Shown here one piece after another: positions 15,674-25,555 of a stretch of DNA of 49,998 nucleotides. The notes beneath the pieces are model-generated. The model was given only the letters and a program-made list of their open reading frames with translations, did no database searches and was not told where the DNA came from. The stretch comes from an uncultured Bacillaceae bacterium (lineage in GTDB: Bacteria; Bacillota; Bacilli; Bacillales; Alkalibacillaceae). The first letter of the stretch is position 1. Every line of letters starts with the position of its first letter. The DNA lies in NCBI GenBank assembly GCA_937983065.1, contig CALKAL010000021.1, positions 1 through 49,998 of the forward strand. The letters run 5' to 3'. The position numbers and the translations under genes are program-made.

Positions 15674-17020
15674 TTAAAGCTTATGCACAACATCGATAAA
15701 CATGTCACCACGCTCTTCATATGAAACGAACTGATCCCAACTCGCACAAGCAGGTGATAATAATATAATATCTTGTGGAGCGCTTTTTTCATACGCTAAA
15801 ATAGTTGCCTGTTCCAAATTGTCAACGACGTAAATTTCGTCATACCCTATTTTTTTAGCCGCTTTTTTTATTTTTTCCTTTGATTCACCGTAAACGATAC
15901 AACGTTTAACATTGGAAAAATGATTGATGAGCGAATCAAATTCATTTCCCCGGTCTAACCCTCCCGCAATGAGAGTGATAGGCTCTTCAAATGCATGAAT
16001 CGCCTTTAACGTTGCCTCAATATTCGTCGCCTTTGAATCGTTATAAAATTTTCTACCGTTTAATTCAGAAACGAATTGCAAGCGATGTTTTACGCCCGTA
16101 AACGTTTGAAGGACAGTTTTTATAACGTCATTCGGAACATTAAAATGTTTACTAACGATAATCGCAGCTAATACATTTTCTAAATTATGATCCCCACGTA
16201 ATGCAATCTCATCTTTAGTGATGATTCGTTCATTGTCATAGTAAATGATGTGATCTTTAACATATATTCCTTCATTTAGCTGGTGATAAACTGAAAAAGG
16301 AATCGGCTTAGCACGAACGTCTGAAGCCCTTTCCTTTACAATCGTTGTTTCATTATTGTAAATAAAAAAGTCCGCTTCCGATTGATTTTTCGTTATATTT
16401 AATTTCGCTTGAACATAATCATCCATCGTTTTATGAAAATCTAAATGAGCCTCTGTTACATTTAAGATGATAGCAAGATTCGGCTTAAATGTATCAATCG
16501 CTTTTAATTGGAATGACGATAACTCCATAATAACTGGTTGTCCATCTTCTTGATTTCTTGCGACTGTTGTTGCGACTTCTCCAATATTTCCAGCAATTAA
16601 TGGATTTAGTCCACCTGCTTTTAACAGCTCGTATATTAACGTTGTTGTCGTCGTCTTACCATTTGATCCAGTGATTCCAATGATTGGTCCGTCGATTAAA
16701 TAATAAGCGAGCTCAACTTCTGTAATAACCTTTATATTTCTTTTTAACGCCTCTTTCACAATCGGGTTGTCATACGGAATACCTGGATTTTTCACAACTA
16801 GATCGACATCATCCAATAGTTCAATCGGGTGATGCCCAGTCGTTACATCTATACCGAGTCGACTGAAACGTTCTGCGATTTCGTTATTTTCAATCGCTAA
16901 TAAATCATTAATTTTAAATCGAATATTACTATCTAATAATAATTGTGCCGCCGCTTCACCACTTTTAGCTAAGCCTAACACTAAGACGTGATTGTACGGA
17001 AATTGTTGTAATGTTTTCAC
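15674..17020 (-). CDS. murD: UDP-N-acetylmuramoylalanine--D-glutamate ligase MurD
   Basis: Mur ligase (448 residues) that adds D-Glu to UDP-MurNAc-L-Ala. An N-terminal Rossmann domain (VLVLGLAKSGEAAA) is followed by the ATP site GITGSNGKTTTTTLIYELL. The C-terminal domain has FYNDSKATN and LLSPACASWDQF. The frame opens three codons earlier at a GTG (17029), but that codon touches the GAGG SD. The GTG at 17020 forms a TAGTG overlap with the mraY stop and has about 10-nt SD spacing. Both starts remain possible. Confidence 0.96.
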   Translation of the reverse strand: MKTLQQFPYNHVLVLGLAKSGEAAAQLLLDSNIRFKINDLLAIENNEIAERFSRLGIDVTTGHHPIELLDDVDLVVKNPGIPYDNPIVKEALKRNIKVITEVELAYYLIDGPIIGITGSNGKTTTTTLIYELLKAGGLNPLIAGNIGEVATTVARNQEDGQPVIMELSSFQLKAIDTFKPNLAIILNVTEAHLDFHKTMDDYVQAKLNITKNQSEADFFIYNNETTIVKERASDVRAKPIPFSVYHQLNEGIYVKDHIIYYDNERIITKDEIALRGDHNLENVLAAIIVSKHFNVPNDVIKTVLQTFTGVKHRLQFVSELNGRKFYNDSKATNIEATLKAIHAFEEPITLIAGGLDRGNEFDSLINHFSNVKRCIVYGESKEKIKKAAKKIGYDEIYVVDNLEQATILAYEKSAPQDIILLSPACASWDQFVSYEERGDMFIDVVHKL

Positions 17021-18003
17021 TAAATCCACACCTCAATATAAACGCCAATTATCGCGCAAATTGCACCAACAAGCCAAAAAGTGACGACTACTTTCCACTC
17101 TGACCAGCCAGAAAGCTCGTAATGATGGTGCAATGGGCTCATTTTAAAAACTCTTTTTCCAGTCGATTTAAAAGAAATTACTTGAATAATGACTGACAAA
17201 GTTTCAATGACGAAGACGCCACCGATAATAATTAATAATAGCTCAAGCTTTAATAAAATCGCGACCATCGCCAACGAAGCACCGAGAGCGAGCGACCCCG
17301 TATCTCCCATAAAAACTTTCGCAGGATGGCTATTAAACACAAGAAACCCAAGCAATGCACCGACAACTGCAAAAGTGAAAATTAAAATTTCCGCTGGAGC
17401 TCCGTAGTAAAATCCGATAATAGCAAACGCAGCAAAAGCAATCGATGCCGTACCTGCGACTAAACCGTCTAGGCCGTCTGTTAAATTAACCGCATTTGAC
17501 GAACCAACGAGCATCAGCAATAGAAAAATACTATAAAAGATACCGAAATGAATGGAAAAATCGGTACCTGGAATCGTAACCGCTGTATCAAAGCCATTAT
17601 TATGTAGAATAATATAGACGATCACCGCAATGACAATTTGCCCGAACATCTTTTGCTTCGACGTTAAACCGAGATTGCGCTTTTTCAAAATTTTAATTAA
17701 GTCATCTAAAAAGCCGATTAACCCGTAACCGATTAAAACAAACAATAAAATAAAAAACTCCTCCGAAAAATGGGCGTGTTCGTAATTCCACACTGCAAAC
17801 ACAGTTGTGAAAATAATGGCGAAAATTATCATCACTCCGCCCATCGTTGGAGTTCCTGATTTTACTTTATGGGATTCTGGGCCTTCTTCTCGTATACTTT
17901 GCCCAAACTTTAATCGTTTTAAGAAAGGGATTAATATAGGAGAAATAAGTACTGCAAATAAAAATGCAATCGCTATAGTTAATAGAATTGTCAATTGTGG
18001 CAT
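17020..18003 (-). CDS. mraY: Phospho-MurNAc-pentapeptide transferase MraY
   Basis: Integral membrane enzyme (327 residues, about 10 helices) that makes lipid I from UDP-MurNAc-pentapeptide and undecaprenyl phosphate. Conserved motifs are SHKVKSGTPTMGGVMI, the Asp pair in GLIGFLDDLIK, NAVNLTDGLDGL, and MGDTGSLALG, followed by the HHHYELSGWSE loop. ATG at 18003, SD AAGGA. It overlaps the murD start by 1 nt and follows murF by 25 bp. Confidence 0.98.
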   Translation of the reverse strand: MPQLTILLTIAIAFLFAVLISPILIPFLKRLKFGQSIREEGPESHKVKSGTPTMGGVMIIFAIIFTTVFAVWNYEHAHFSEEFFILLFVLIGYGLIGFLDDLIKILKKRNLGLTSKQKMFGQIVIAVIVYIILHNNGFDTAVTIPGTDFSIHFGIFYSIFLLLMLVGSSNAVNLTDGLDGLVAGTASIAFAAFAIIGFYYGAPAEILIFTFAVVGALLGFLVFNSHPAKVFMGDTGSLALGASLAMVAILLKLELLLIIIGGVFVIETLSVIIQVISFKSTGKRVFKMSPLHHHYELSGWSEWKVVVTFWLVGAICAIIGVYIEVWI

Positions 18004-18028
18004 TTATAATCGTCCTTTCAATCTTGCA

Positions 18029-19375
18029 TTATACAATTTCCTCGATAATTTCTTCTAATTTCATCGCTCTTGAACCTTTGAATAATATAACGGTATTTTC
18101 TTTTAATCGCTCTTTAATTGCTGAAACGATTTTGTCTCTATCAACAAAATGCTTCGTTTCAATTCGAATATGCTCAGAAATCCCATCAGTAATATGCTTA
18201 CTGTCACTTCCGTACGTATAAACGGCATCAATCTGTTCATCAATCGATTTTCCGACCTTTTTATGTTCAGTCTCAGAAAAAGTGCCTAATTCTAATATAT
18301 CCGCTAAAACTAATACTTTATGTTTGTAAGGCATATTTTTTAGTACGTTAATTGAAGCAATCATTGATGTAGGCGACGCGTTGTACGCATCATTAATGAT
18401 TGTGACATTTTCATTTAATTTTATTTGTTCAAATCGCATCAATTTAAATTGAATCGTTTTTAATGCTTCATTTATCTCGCTAACACTAATATCTAGCATA
18501 CGACCGACCGCGTAAGCAAAAGCACTGTTTTTCGCTTGATGTTCCCCTAATAACGGAATCGTAAATAATTGATTCTCAATATAAAAAGTCGTCTGATCCA
18601 ATTGTTGTTTAATATCGTAAACATAAACATCATTGGCTTCATGAAATCCACAAGTCACAACTTCATAAGGTAAATCAACGTTTAATAACGGTTCGTCCCC
18701 ATCAACGATTAAACGGCCTAAATTATTTAATCCAGAAACAATTTCTAGTTTTGCTTTTGCAATTCCTTCCCTACTTTTTAGAAATTCAATATGGGATTCT
18801 CCAATGTTCGTAATCACAGCTATATCTGGCTTAGCAATTTGTGATAATCGTTCAATCTCACCGAAATGGTTCATCCCCATCTCTAATACAAGCATCTCAC
18901 AATTTAAATCCATTTTTAAAATAGATAGGGGTAAACCGATATGATTATTTAAATTTCCAATCGTTTTCGTCACATGATATTTCGTTTTTAACACTTCGTA
19001 AATGAGTTCTTTTGTCGTCGTTTTACCGTTTGATCCAGTTATTCCAATAACTTTCGGATTCACTTTATCCCGATAAAAGGAAGCGAGCTTTTGCAAGGCT
19101 TCAATCGTATCCTCAACTAATATTAATGGAAAATCATCAGGAATGTGTGGGTCAATTTCTTTTTTACCCCAAAATGCAAATTTAGCTCCATTTTCTATCG
19201 CCTGAATAATAAAATCATGACCGTCAAAATTGTCACCGATAATAGGCACGAATAATCCGTCCGTTACTTGATGGCGACTATCCGTAAATACTTCATTAAT
19301 TAATACCGAATCATCAAAATGACCCCGAACGTGACTAAATAATTGTTTTATTTCAGCTGTCGTTATTTTTCCCAT
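18029..19375 (-). CDS. murF: UDP-MurNAc-tripeptide--D-alanyl-D-alanine ligase MurF
   Basis: Mur ligase (448 residues) that adds D-Ala-D-Ala to the UDP-MurNAc-tripeptide. The ATP-binding motif is VIGITGSNGKTTTKELIYEVL. EMGMNHFGEI and IINDAYNASPTSM are MurF hallmarks. The N-terminal domain includes VFTDSRHQVTDGLFVPI, and the C-terminal domain contains VLADILELG. The start overlaps the murE stop by 1 nt, indicating translational coupling. In B. subtilis murF lies elsewhere (with ddl), so this arrangement follows other Firmicutes. Confidence 0.96.
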   Translation of the reverse strand: MGKITTAEIKQLFSHVRGHFDDSVLINEVFTDSRHQVTDGLFVPIIGDNFDGHDFIIQAIENGAKFAFWGKKEIDPHIPDDFPLILVEDTIEALQKLASFYRDKVNPKVIGITGSNGKTTTKELIYEVLKTKYHVTKTIGNLNNHIGLPLSILKMDLNCEMLVLEMGMNHFGEIERLSQIAKPDIAVITNIGESHIEFLKSREGIAKAKLEIVSGLNNLGRLIVDGDEPLLNVDLPYEVVTCGFHEANDVYVYDIKQQLDQTTFYIENQLFTIPLLGEHQAKNSAFAYAVGRMLDISVSEINEALKTIQFKLMRFEQIKLNENVTIINDAYNASPTSMIASINVLKNMPYKHKVLVLADILELGTFSETEHKKVGKSIDEQIDAVYTYGSDSKHITDGISEHIRIETKHFVDRDKIVSAIKERLKENTVILFKGSRAMKLEEIIEEIV

Positions 19376-20847
19376 TAAAACTTCTCCTTCAACAGTTCTG
19401 TAATAATTTGTCTTGCCACTTCCCGGTCGTCAAAATGATGTCTTTCTCCATTAATTTCTTGATACGTTTCATGTCCTTTTCCAGCGATTAATACGATATC
19501 ATCCTTCGCTGCTGAATGAATCGCTTCTTTAATCGCTTCCTTTCGATCAGTAATAACTTGAAAATCATGACCTGATAAATGTCCTGTCATATCCTTTAAT
19601 ATCCGATTTGGATCTTCCGTACGGGGATTATCCGAAGTAAAGTACGAAAGATCACTATACTTCATGGATACGTCCGCCATTTTAGGTCGTTTTGAACGGT
19701 CTCGATCACCGCCACAACCGACAACGGTTAATACTTTTCCTTTTTTAATATCATTGATTGATTGGAGCACATTTTCTAATGAATCTGGTGTATGTGCGTA
19801 ATCTACAATAACTGAAAAAGATTGCCCCGCATGAACAGCTTCAAAACGACCAGGTACCCCTTCAATCGTTTCTAACGCTTGTTTGACGATATTCATCGGG
19901 ATTTTATAACTATACGCAACAGATATAGCCGCTAACATATTGTAAACATTAAATTTACCTGTCATATTTGAATGAATCGTAAAATTTTCCTCTGGTGTTT
20001 CAACATCAAATATAGAAGAAGTTGCTTCAAGCTTTAAGTTTGTCGCTCTAATATAAGCATCCTCTGAAAATCCGTACCGTATAACTGCACGGGAGGTCGC
20101 ATTTTCAATGACATCTTTATACCGATCATCCGCATTAATGACTGCGAATTTCTCTTCATTATAATTATTTCCTAATTGGGAAAACAATAAAGATTTCGCA
20201 TACGCATAATCGTTCATATTTAAATGATAGTCTAAATGATCTTGGGATAAGTTAGTAAAAACAGCCGTATTAAAATCAACACCATAAACTCTTCCCATGT
20301 GAAGCGCATGGGAAGAGACCTCCATTAAAACAGTATCAACCTTTTCCTCTGTCATCTTTTTAAAATGCTTTTGTAAAAATAGGATATCAGGTGTAGTGTT
20401 TTTAATCGGATAATGTTGATCGCCAATTTTCATATCAATCGTTCCAACAATTGCTGTTTTATGACCGTATAACGAAAAAATTTCATCAAGTAAATACGTT
20501 AATGTCGTTTTTCCGTTCGTACCTGTAATGCCAATGACGTTCATTTGATGGCTCGCCCGACCGTAAAAATAATCGGCTAAAGCAGCTAACGCTTTCACAG
20601 TATTCGGAACGTAAATGACGGGAATAGATGTGTGGACTTTCGATTCCGCGACGATACAAGCAGCACCATTTTTTTCTGCCTCTTTTGCAAAATCGTGTCC
20701 GTCAACTGTTGCCCCTTTAATACAGACGAATAATGACCCTTTCGACACCTGTCTTGAATCCATTTCAATCGATGAAATCGGCACATTTGAAAGGTTGCCT
20801 TCTTTTTTATATATTTTAATTTCTGATAATAATTCATTTAATAGCAT
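19375..20847 (-). CDS. murE: UDP-MurNAc-tripeptide synthetase MurE (meso-DAP-adding)
   Basis: Mur ligase (490 residues). The ATP site is VIGITGTNGKTTLTYLL at about 104-120. EVSSHAL and the carbamylated-lysine region YAYAKSLLF follow. The C-terminal specificity motif is DNPR at 406-409, diagnostic of enzymes adding meso-diaminopimelate rather than lysine. ATG at 20847, SD AAGGGGA. A promoter with an extended -10 lies in the 72-bp gap after spoVD, so precursor synthesis need not depend on spoVD transcription. Confidence 0.98.
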   Translation of the reverse strand: MLLNELLSEIKIYKKEGNLSNVPISSIEMDSRQVSKGSLFVCIKGATVDGHDFAKEAEKNGAACIVAESKVHTSIPVIYVPNTVKALAALADYFYGRASHQMNVIGITGTNGKTTLTYLLDEIFSLYGHKTAIVGTIDMKIGDQHYPIKNTTPDILFLQKHFKKMTEEKVDTVLMEVSSHALHMGRVYGVDFNTAVFTNLSQDHLDYHLNMNDYAYAKSLLFSQLGNNYNEEKFAVINADDRYKDVIENATSRAVIRYGFSEDAYIRATNLKLEATSSIFDVETPEENFTIHSNMTGKFNVYNMLAAISVAYSYKIPMNIVKQALETIEGVPGRFEAVHAGQSFSVIVDYAHTPDSLENVLQSINDIKKGKVLTVVGCGGDRDRSKRPKMADVSMKYSDLSYFTSDNPRTEDPNRILKDMTGHLSGHDFQVITDRKEAIKEAIHSAAKDDIVLIAGKGHETYQEINGERHHFDDREVARQIITELLKEKF

Positions 20848-20881
20848 ACTTTTTCCCCTTTTTATCGGTGTTCATAAAGTT

Positions 20882-20909
20882 ATTATAGCAAAATTAAAGC
20901 TGTTGAGAA
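20882..20909 (-). promoter_or_regulatory. Internal sigma-A promoter of murE
   Basis: On the minus strand, TATAAT (20882-20887) is preceded by TGC, giving an extended -10. TTCTCA (20904-20909) lies 16 bp upstream as a weak -35. The position in the spoVD-murE gap fits an internal promoter for mur genes. Confidence 0.55.
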
Positions 20910-20919
20910 CTATTTTCCA

Positions 20920-22851
20920 TTAATCTTCTCCATCGCCTAAATAGAGTCGAATGGTTGAGCCTTCTCTTACTTCTTCACCTTGTTTTGGGGATTGTGAAAT
21001 AACCGTGTCACCTTCTCCGTGAACGTCAATCGTTAAATTAATCATATAATGCGGTAAATCATTTACTTTTTCTCCAATTAGATTTGGTACTTCAATTAAC
21101 GGTTGTTCTGGCCATTGGTATTCCTTCTCTAAACCGTCATCACGCCGCTCTACCCCTTTTTGACGGAGCGTATCTTCAATAATTTTACCCGCAATTGGTG
21201 TTGCGACGACGCCTCCGAATTGAATCGTTCCTTTCGGGTTATCAATCGCAATGTAAACGAGGATTTCTGGATCATCAGCAGGTGCAAAACCGATAAAAGA
21301 TAAAATATGATTGTTTTCTAAATATCTGCCATCAGGACCAACCTTTTGTGCCGTTCCTGTTTTTCCACCGACACGATATCCTGCCACATAAGCATTTCTC
21401 CCTGTCCCCTTTGCAACGACATGTTCAAGGGCACGTTTCACTTCATTAGACGCTTCCCTTGAAATAATTTGCCCTTTTAAGACGGGGTCATTTTCTTCAA
21501 TTATTTCATTCGTCATAGGGTCGACTAATCCTTTAACGACATAAGGCTGATATAAATATCCGCCATTGATTGCCGCAGCAACTGCTTGTACTTGTTGAAT
21601 CGGTGTGACGGAAACACCTTGCCCGAATGATGTCGTACCTAATTCGACAGGTCCGATTTGCTCATCAGCAAACATAATGCCTCTACTTTCCCCTTCTAAA
21701 TCAATGCCTGTTTGCTGTCCGAAGCCAAAGCGATCGATGTAAGTGAATAGCCGATCTTTTCCTAACATTTGTCCGATATTTACAAATCCAGGGTTACATG
21801 AGTTTTGAACGACTTCCAAATATGATTGATGGCCGTGACCACCTTTTTTCCAGCAACGCAGCCGTGCTCCCCCAACTTCAACATGTCCCGAATCATGATA
21901 AACATCTTCATCTAAATCAATGAGCTGCTCCTCTAGCGCTGCGGCGAGGGTAATAATTTTAAACGTTGAACCAGGCTCGTACGTACTAAAGACTGGTAAA
22001 TTCCGATTGTACACTTCCGGTGAAACAGATTGATATTGTAACGGATGAAAAGTAGGTCGACTTGACATTGCTAAAATTTCACCATTACTCGGATCCATGA
22101 CGATTGCTAATGAACTATCTGGATTAAACTTCGCTTCTGCTATATCGAGCTCCCGTTCAACGATAGCTTGAATTTCCGCATCAATCGTTAACAACAAATG
22201 ATTTCCATCTACGGGCTCCTTGTATCGATTTGACATATTATTTAACCGTCTACCTTTAGCATCAGAAAAAAATGATAAGACACCATTATTTCCACTTAAT
22301 TCTTCATCATAGCTTGCCTCTAAACCCGCTAACCCTTGATTATCAATCCCAGTGAATCCTAATACGTGGGAAAGCTGCTCCCCGTAAGGATAGTGACGAA
22401 CGGAATCTTCTGCTAAATATAAACCAGGCTCATTCATTAGACGGATTTTCTCTTGTTGCTCTGACGAAAGCTTCCGACCTTCTGGATGAACAATTTCAAC
22501 GGAGACGTTTTTCGTCAAATGTCCTAACATTTTATCCTTTGATATATTAATAATTTCACTCAATTCATTAGCAACTCTTTCTGCATCTTCAATTTGCCTC
22601 GGAATGACAACTAAAGATGGTGCAAGCTCATTATCGACTAACACTTCTCCATTTCGGTCTAAAATTTTTCCCCGCTCAGCAGTTAGTGGAATATCTCTAC
22701 TCCATAACTCCTCTGCTTTTGCTAATATTTCATCACTTTCAATAAGCTGAACGTAAGCTAAACGTCCAAACATAATGAGAAAATAAATCGCAATAAAAAT
22801 AAAAACAGTGATCAATCGTTTTTTCACAGTTACAAAAGATACCTTTCTCAA
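20920..22851 (-). CDS. spoVD: Sporulation-specific penicillin-binding protein SpoVD
   Basis: Class B PBP (643 residues), a transpeptidase for spore cortex that works with SpoVE. It has one N-terminal membrane helix (about 12-34) and a PBP dimer domain (from about 55). The transpeptidase domain has SxxK as STFK (Ser about 295), SCN, and KTGT in VGGKTGTAQKV. One PASTA domain lies at the end (about 583-640). The frame extends to an ATG at 22857, but that is 1-2 nt from the AAGGGG SD. The TTG at 22851 has about 7-nt spacing and gives (M)RKVSFVTVKKRL, matching the start of B. subtilis SpoVD. Confidence 0.96.
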   Translation of the reverse strand: MRKVSFVTVKKRLITVFIFIAIYFLIMFGRLAYVQLIESDEILAKAEELWSRDIPLTAERGKILDRNGEVLVDNELAPSLVVIPRQIEDAERVANELSEIINISKDKMLGHLTKNVSVEIVHPEGRKLSSEQQEKIRLMNEPGLYLAEDSVRHYPYGEQLSHVLGFTGIDNQGLAGLEASYDEELSGNNGVLSFFSDAKGRRLNNMSNRYKEPVDGNHLLLTIDAEIQAIVERELDIAEAKFNPDSSLAIVMDPSNGEILAMSSRPTFHPLQYQSVSPEVYNRNLPVFSTYEPGSTFKIITLAAALEEQLIDLDEDVYHDSGHVEVGGARLRCWKKGGHGHQSYLEVVQNSCNPGFVNIGQMLGKDRLFTYIDRFGFGQQTGIDLEGESRGIMFADEQIGPVELGTTSFGQGVSVTPIQQVQAVAAAINGGYLYQPYVVKGLVDPMTNEIIEENDPVLKGQIISREASNEVKRALEHVVAKGTGRNAYVAGYRVGGKTGTAQKVGPDGRYLENNHILSFIGFAPADDPEILVYIAIDNPKGTIQFGGVVATPIAGKIIEDTLRQKGVERRDDGLEKEYQWPEQPLIEVPNLIGEKVNDLPHYMINLTIDVHGEGDTVISQSPKQGEEVREGSTIRLYLGDGED

Positions 22852-22933
22852 CGTCATTCCCCTTTCATCAATGGAGGTAGGTACTTGTACTAAACTATGA
22901 AAAAACGTTTAAATTTAGACCACTGCTTAAACT

Positions 22934-25171
22934 TTATATCCCTTCTTCTGTCGAATCTTCATCAAAATTGTCAGCAAGCTCACCATTAAATTGTTGCTCA
23001 AACACTTGAGTTTTTGATTTTAATTCGATGACGAGATGACTATTTTCATTGATTGTTGCATTTGGTTGAATATTTTGATTTGTAACGAACCCGTGACCGA
23101 TATAATCGATTTCAATCGGTAACAATGCTTTGAGTGCAAACACTTCCCGTAACGTCCAATTCGTCAAATCAGGCATCGTCGCATCGCCCTCTGTTAAAAG
23201 AAGCACTCGTTTATTTTGTAAAACAACTTCTCCTTCCTCAGGGTACGAATCGACAATTTCGTCACCATTTCCGATTAAGACGTAATCGATATTCTCTTCT
23301 TCTAACCGTTCAGTAACAGCTGTTGTCGATTGACCAATGACGCCATTTAGCTCAAGATAATCAACCTGTTGTTCATGTTCTAAATCTGGCTGAACCTCTA
23401 AATAATGCAAACTATTCTCCATCACGGTTCGATAAATATAAGATACTGGTACCGATCCTTCTGAATAATGGTCAACTTCAGGCTGCTTTATTGCAACGTA
23501 CATCATTAATTGTGGATCATCTAACGGGGCCATTCCAAGAAAGGAAAAAATATAATTTTTAGAGCCCGTCATATAATTCCCTGTTTCTGGATCTGGAATT
23601 TGTGCTGTTCCTGTTTTACCGAATGTCGAAAAATGATCAAGCTTGAACCTTCTTCCCGTTCCGCCTTCTTCCTCGATCGTCGTTGCTAATAACTCTTTAA
23701 TTTGTTCTGCCGTTTCAGCACTTATCGGTTGACCGACATATTCAGTTTCATTTTGTAATAAAATTTCCTTCGTATCTGAATGGACGATTCGATCTGTAAC
23801 ATACGGTTTAACCATCTGCCCGTCGTTAGCAAAAGCTGTTGCTGCTTTCATTTGTTGAATCGGTGTATAAGTTGATCCTTGCCCATAAGCGGCAGTAATC
23901 TTTTCCATTGGATAATTGTATAAAATTTTACCAACAATCTCTCCCGATAAATCTATCTCTGTAGCTCGGTCAAAATGAAACGCATGTAAATAATTTAAAA
24001 ATGAATCAGGTCCGAGCTTTTCCCAAACTAATTTTGCAAAAGCGACGTTTGATGATCGTTTAACACCTTCATCATACGTAATTTCACCCCAATTCGTATT
24101 CCAATCATGAATTGGACGGAAATTTTCATTAATTCGGTACTCCCCCGATTGAAATGTTTCCGACCCATTATATACTCCTTCTTCAATCGCTGCTGCTAAT
24201 GTGAACATTTTCATCGTAGAACCTGGTTCAAACGGATAAGCAATCGCATCATTATACCAATTTTCGACATCACGAAAGTTTGGGTCAAAGGAAGGATGAT
24301 TACTCATTGCTAATATTTCCCCTGTTTTCGGGTTCATAACGACAGCAATCATTTGTACTGGCTCGTATTCTAATGCGACGGTTTGCATCGCATCCTCTAA
24401 AAATGTTTGTATTTTTTGATCAATCGTTAAATAGACATCACTGCCATCTTGCGGCGGCTGGACGAATTCATGGGCGTTCATTAATTTATATCCGTACTTA
24501 TCTCTTTGATATTTCGCATAGCCAGGAATTCCTTTTAAATAGTCATCATACATTAATTCAATCCCATAAGCTCCGACAATTTCATTGCTGCTTGTTTCTT
24601 CATTCGTTTGCGTTTCCGTAAATCCAAGAACATGGGAAGCAAACTTGCCGTTCGGATAAAACCGTTCCATTTCTCTAAAAAAATTGATTCCTGATAAATT
24701 TAATTGTTCTATTTTCTTTTTTTCATCTTCGTTTAATTGACCAGCTTGTCCAAATTCAACTTGGAAATCATCCCGCGCTTTAGCATCATCGATAAGTTTT
24801 TGAATTTGAGGTGCTTCCATATTTATGTACTCTGCTAATCGTTCGGCAGTCTCTTTGGAATTTGCAACGTGTAAATCAGTCGGGGAATTTTCAGAAAAGC
24901 TTTCTCTAACGATCGCATACATTCTATAAGTCGGCTTATTGTCGGCTAAAACCATGCCGTTACGATCGACAATCTTGCCTCTTTCTGCAGGTAATACGTC
25001 TTGAGTATCTCTAAGCTTATCGGCATAACTAATTAAATCGACCGAATTTACTTCTCCTGTAATCTGAATATACGTAAATCGGCCGACAATTAGTAAAAAT
25101 AAACTCGTAAATATAATAACGATGAAAAATACCATCACTTTGCTCAAATTAATTTGTCGCACTTGCACCAC
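22934..25171 (-). CDS. pbpB: Division transpeptidase PBP 2B
   Basis: Class B PBP (745 residues) that cross-links septal peptidoglycan as part of the divisome. One membrane helix (about 13-34) leads to the dimer domain starting LPAERGKIVDRNG. The transpeptidase motifs are STMK (Ser 318), SSN in RSSNVAFAK, and KTGT in FGKTGTAQI. Two C-terminal PASTA domains (about 600-710) and an acidic tail follow. The start is one of several GTG codons (25171, 25168 or 25162). The SD AAGG best fits the later ones, so the first few residues are uncertain. It lies 3 bp from ftsL. Confidence 0.96.
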   Translation of the reverse strand: MVQVRQINLSKVMVFFIVIIFTSLFLLIVGRFTYIQITGEVNSVDLISYADKLRDTQDVLPAERGKIVDRNGMVLADNKPTYRMYAIVRESFSENSPTDLHVANSKETAERLAEYINMEAPQIQKLIDDAKARDDFQVEFGQAGQLNEDEKKKIEQLNLSGINFFREMERFYPNGKFASHVLGFTETQTNEETSSNEIVGAYGIELMYDDYLKGIPGYAKYQRDKYGYKLMNAHEFVQPPQDGSDVYLTIDQKIQTFLEDAMQTVALEYEPVQMIAVVMNPKTGEILAMSNHPSFDPNFRDVENWYNDAIAYPFEPGSTMKMFTLAAAIEEGVYNGSETFQSGEYRINENFRPIHDWNTNWGEITYDEGVKRSSNVAFAKLVWEKLGPDSFLNYLHAFHFDRATEIDLSGEIVGKILYNYPMEKITAAYGQGSTYTPIQQMKAATAFANDGQMVKPYVTDRIVHSDTKEILLQNETEYVGQPISAETAEQIKELLATTIEEEGGTGRRFKLDHFSTFGKTGTAQIPDPETGNYMTGSKNYIFSFLGMAPLDDPQLMMYVAIKQPEVDHYSEGSVPVSYIYRTVMENSLHYLEVQPDLEHEQQVDYLELNGVIGQSTTAVTERLEEENIDYVLIGNGDEIVDSYPEEGEVVLQNKRVLLLTEGDATMPDLTNWTLREVFALKALLPIEIDYIGHGFVTNQNIQPNATINENSHLVIELKSKTQVFEQQFNGELADNFDEDSTEEGI

Positions 25172-25174
25172 GCC

Positions 25175-25555
25175 TTAGTTTGTATTACTCGCTCGTTTAA
25201 CTGTTGCATTTTGAATATTAAGTCCGTTTTCTTTCGCAGTAGACAAAATTCGACTCGGTTTGCTTAATTCTTTCACCTGAGCTTCAAGGGTTGTATTTTC
25301 AACTTTAATTCGTTGTATATCATTATTTAATCCTTGTAAATCTCTATTTAACGAATCAATCGATGACGAGAAGTTTACAACCATAATCATACCAATCGTT
25401 AAAACGAGGACACCGAATGTGTAAAGAAGTTTTTCACCTTTTGTAAATAAGCTCTTTTTCGTTTGAACATGTTGTACAGTAGTTTTTCGTTGCTCTTTAT
25501 GTACCTTATGTTCACGTAATGGTTGTTCATAATACTTTAATTTTTCTGCAGCCAT
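25175..25555 (-). CDS. ftsL: Cell division protein FtsL
   Basis: Small bitopic divisome protein (126 residues). A charged cytoplasmic tail (1-35, rich in K, E and H) is followed by one membrane helix (about 40-62). An extracytoplasmic leucine-zipper-like coiled coil (about 65-105) follows. It pairs with DivIC and DivIB to recruit PBP 2B. Its ATG directly abuts the rsmH stop, and pbpB starts 3 bp after it. Sequence conservation in this family is low; position and topology make the call. Confidence 0.92.
   Translation of the reverse strand: MAAEKLKYYEQPLREHKVHKEQRKTTVQHVQTKKSLFTKGEKLLYTFGVLVLTIGMIMVVNFSSSIDSLNRDLQGLNNDIQRIKVENTTLEAQVKELSKPSRILSTAKENGLNIQNATVKRASNTN

Noticed and set aside
22858..22933. 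Possible sigma-E promoter before spoVD
   Set aside because: TTTTCATAGTTTAG has fragments of the consensus, but no -35/-10 pair with correct spacing could be defended.
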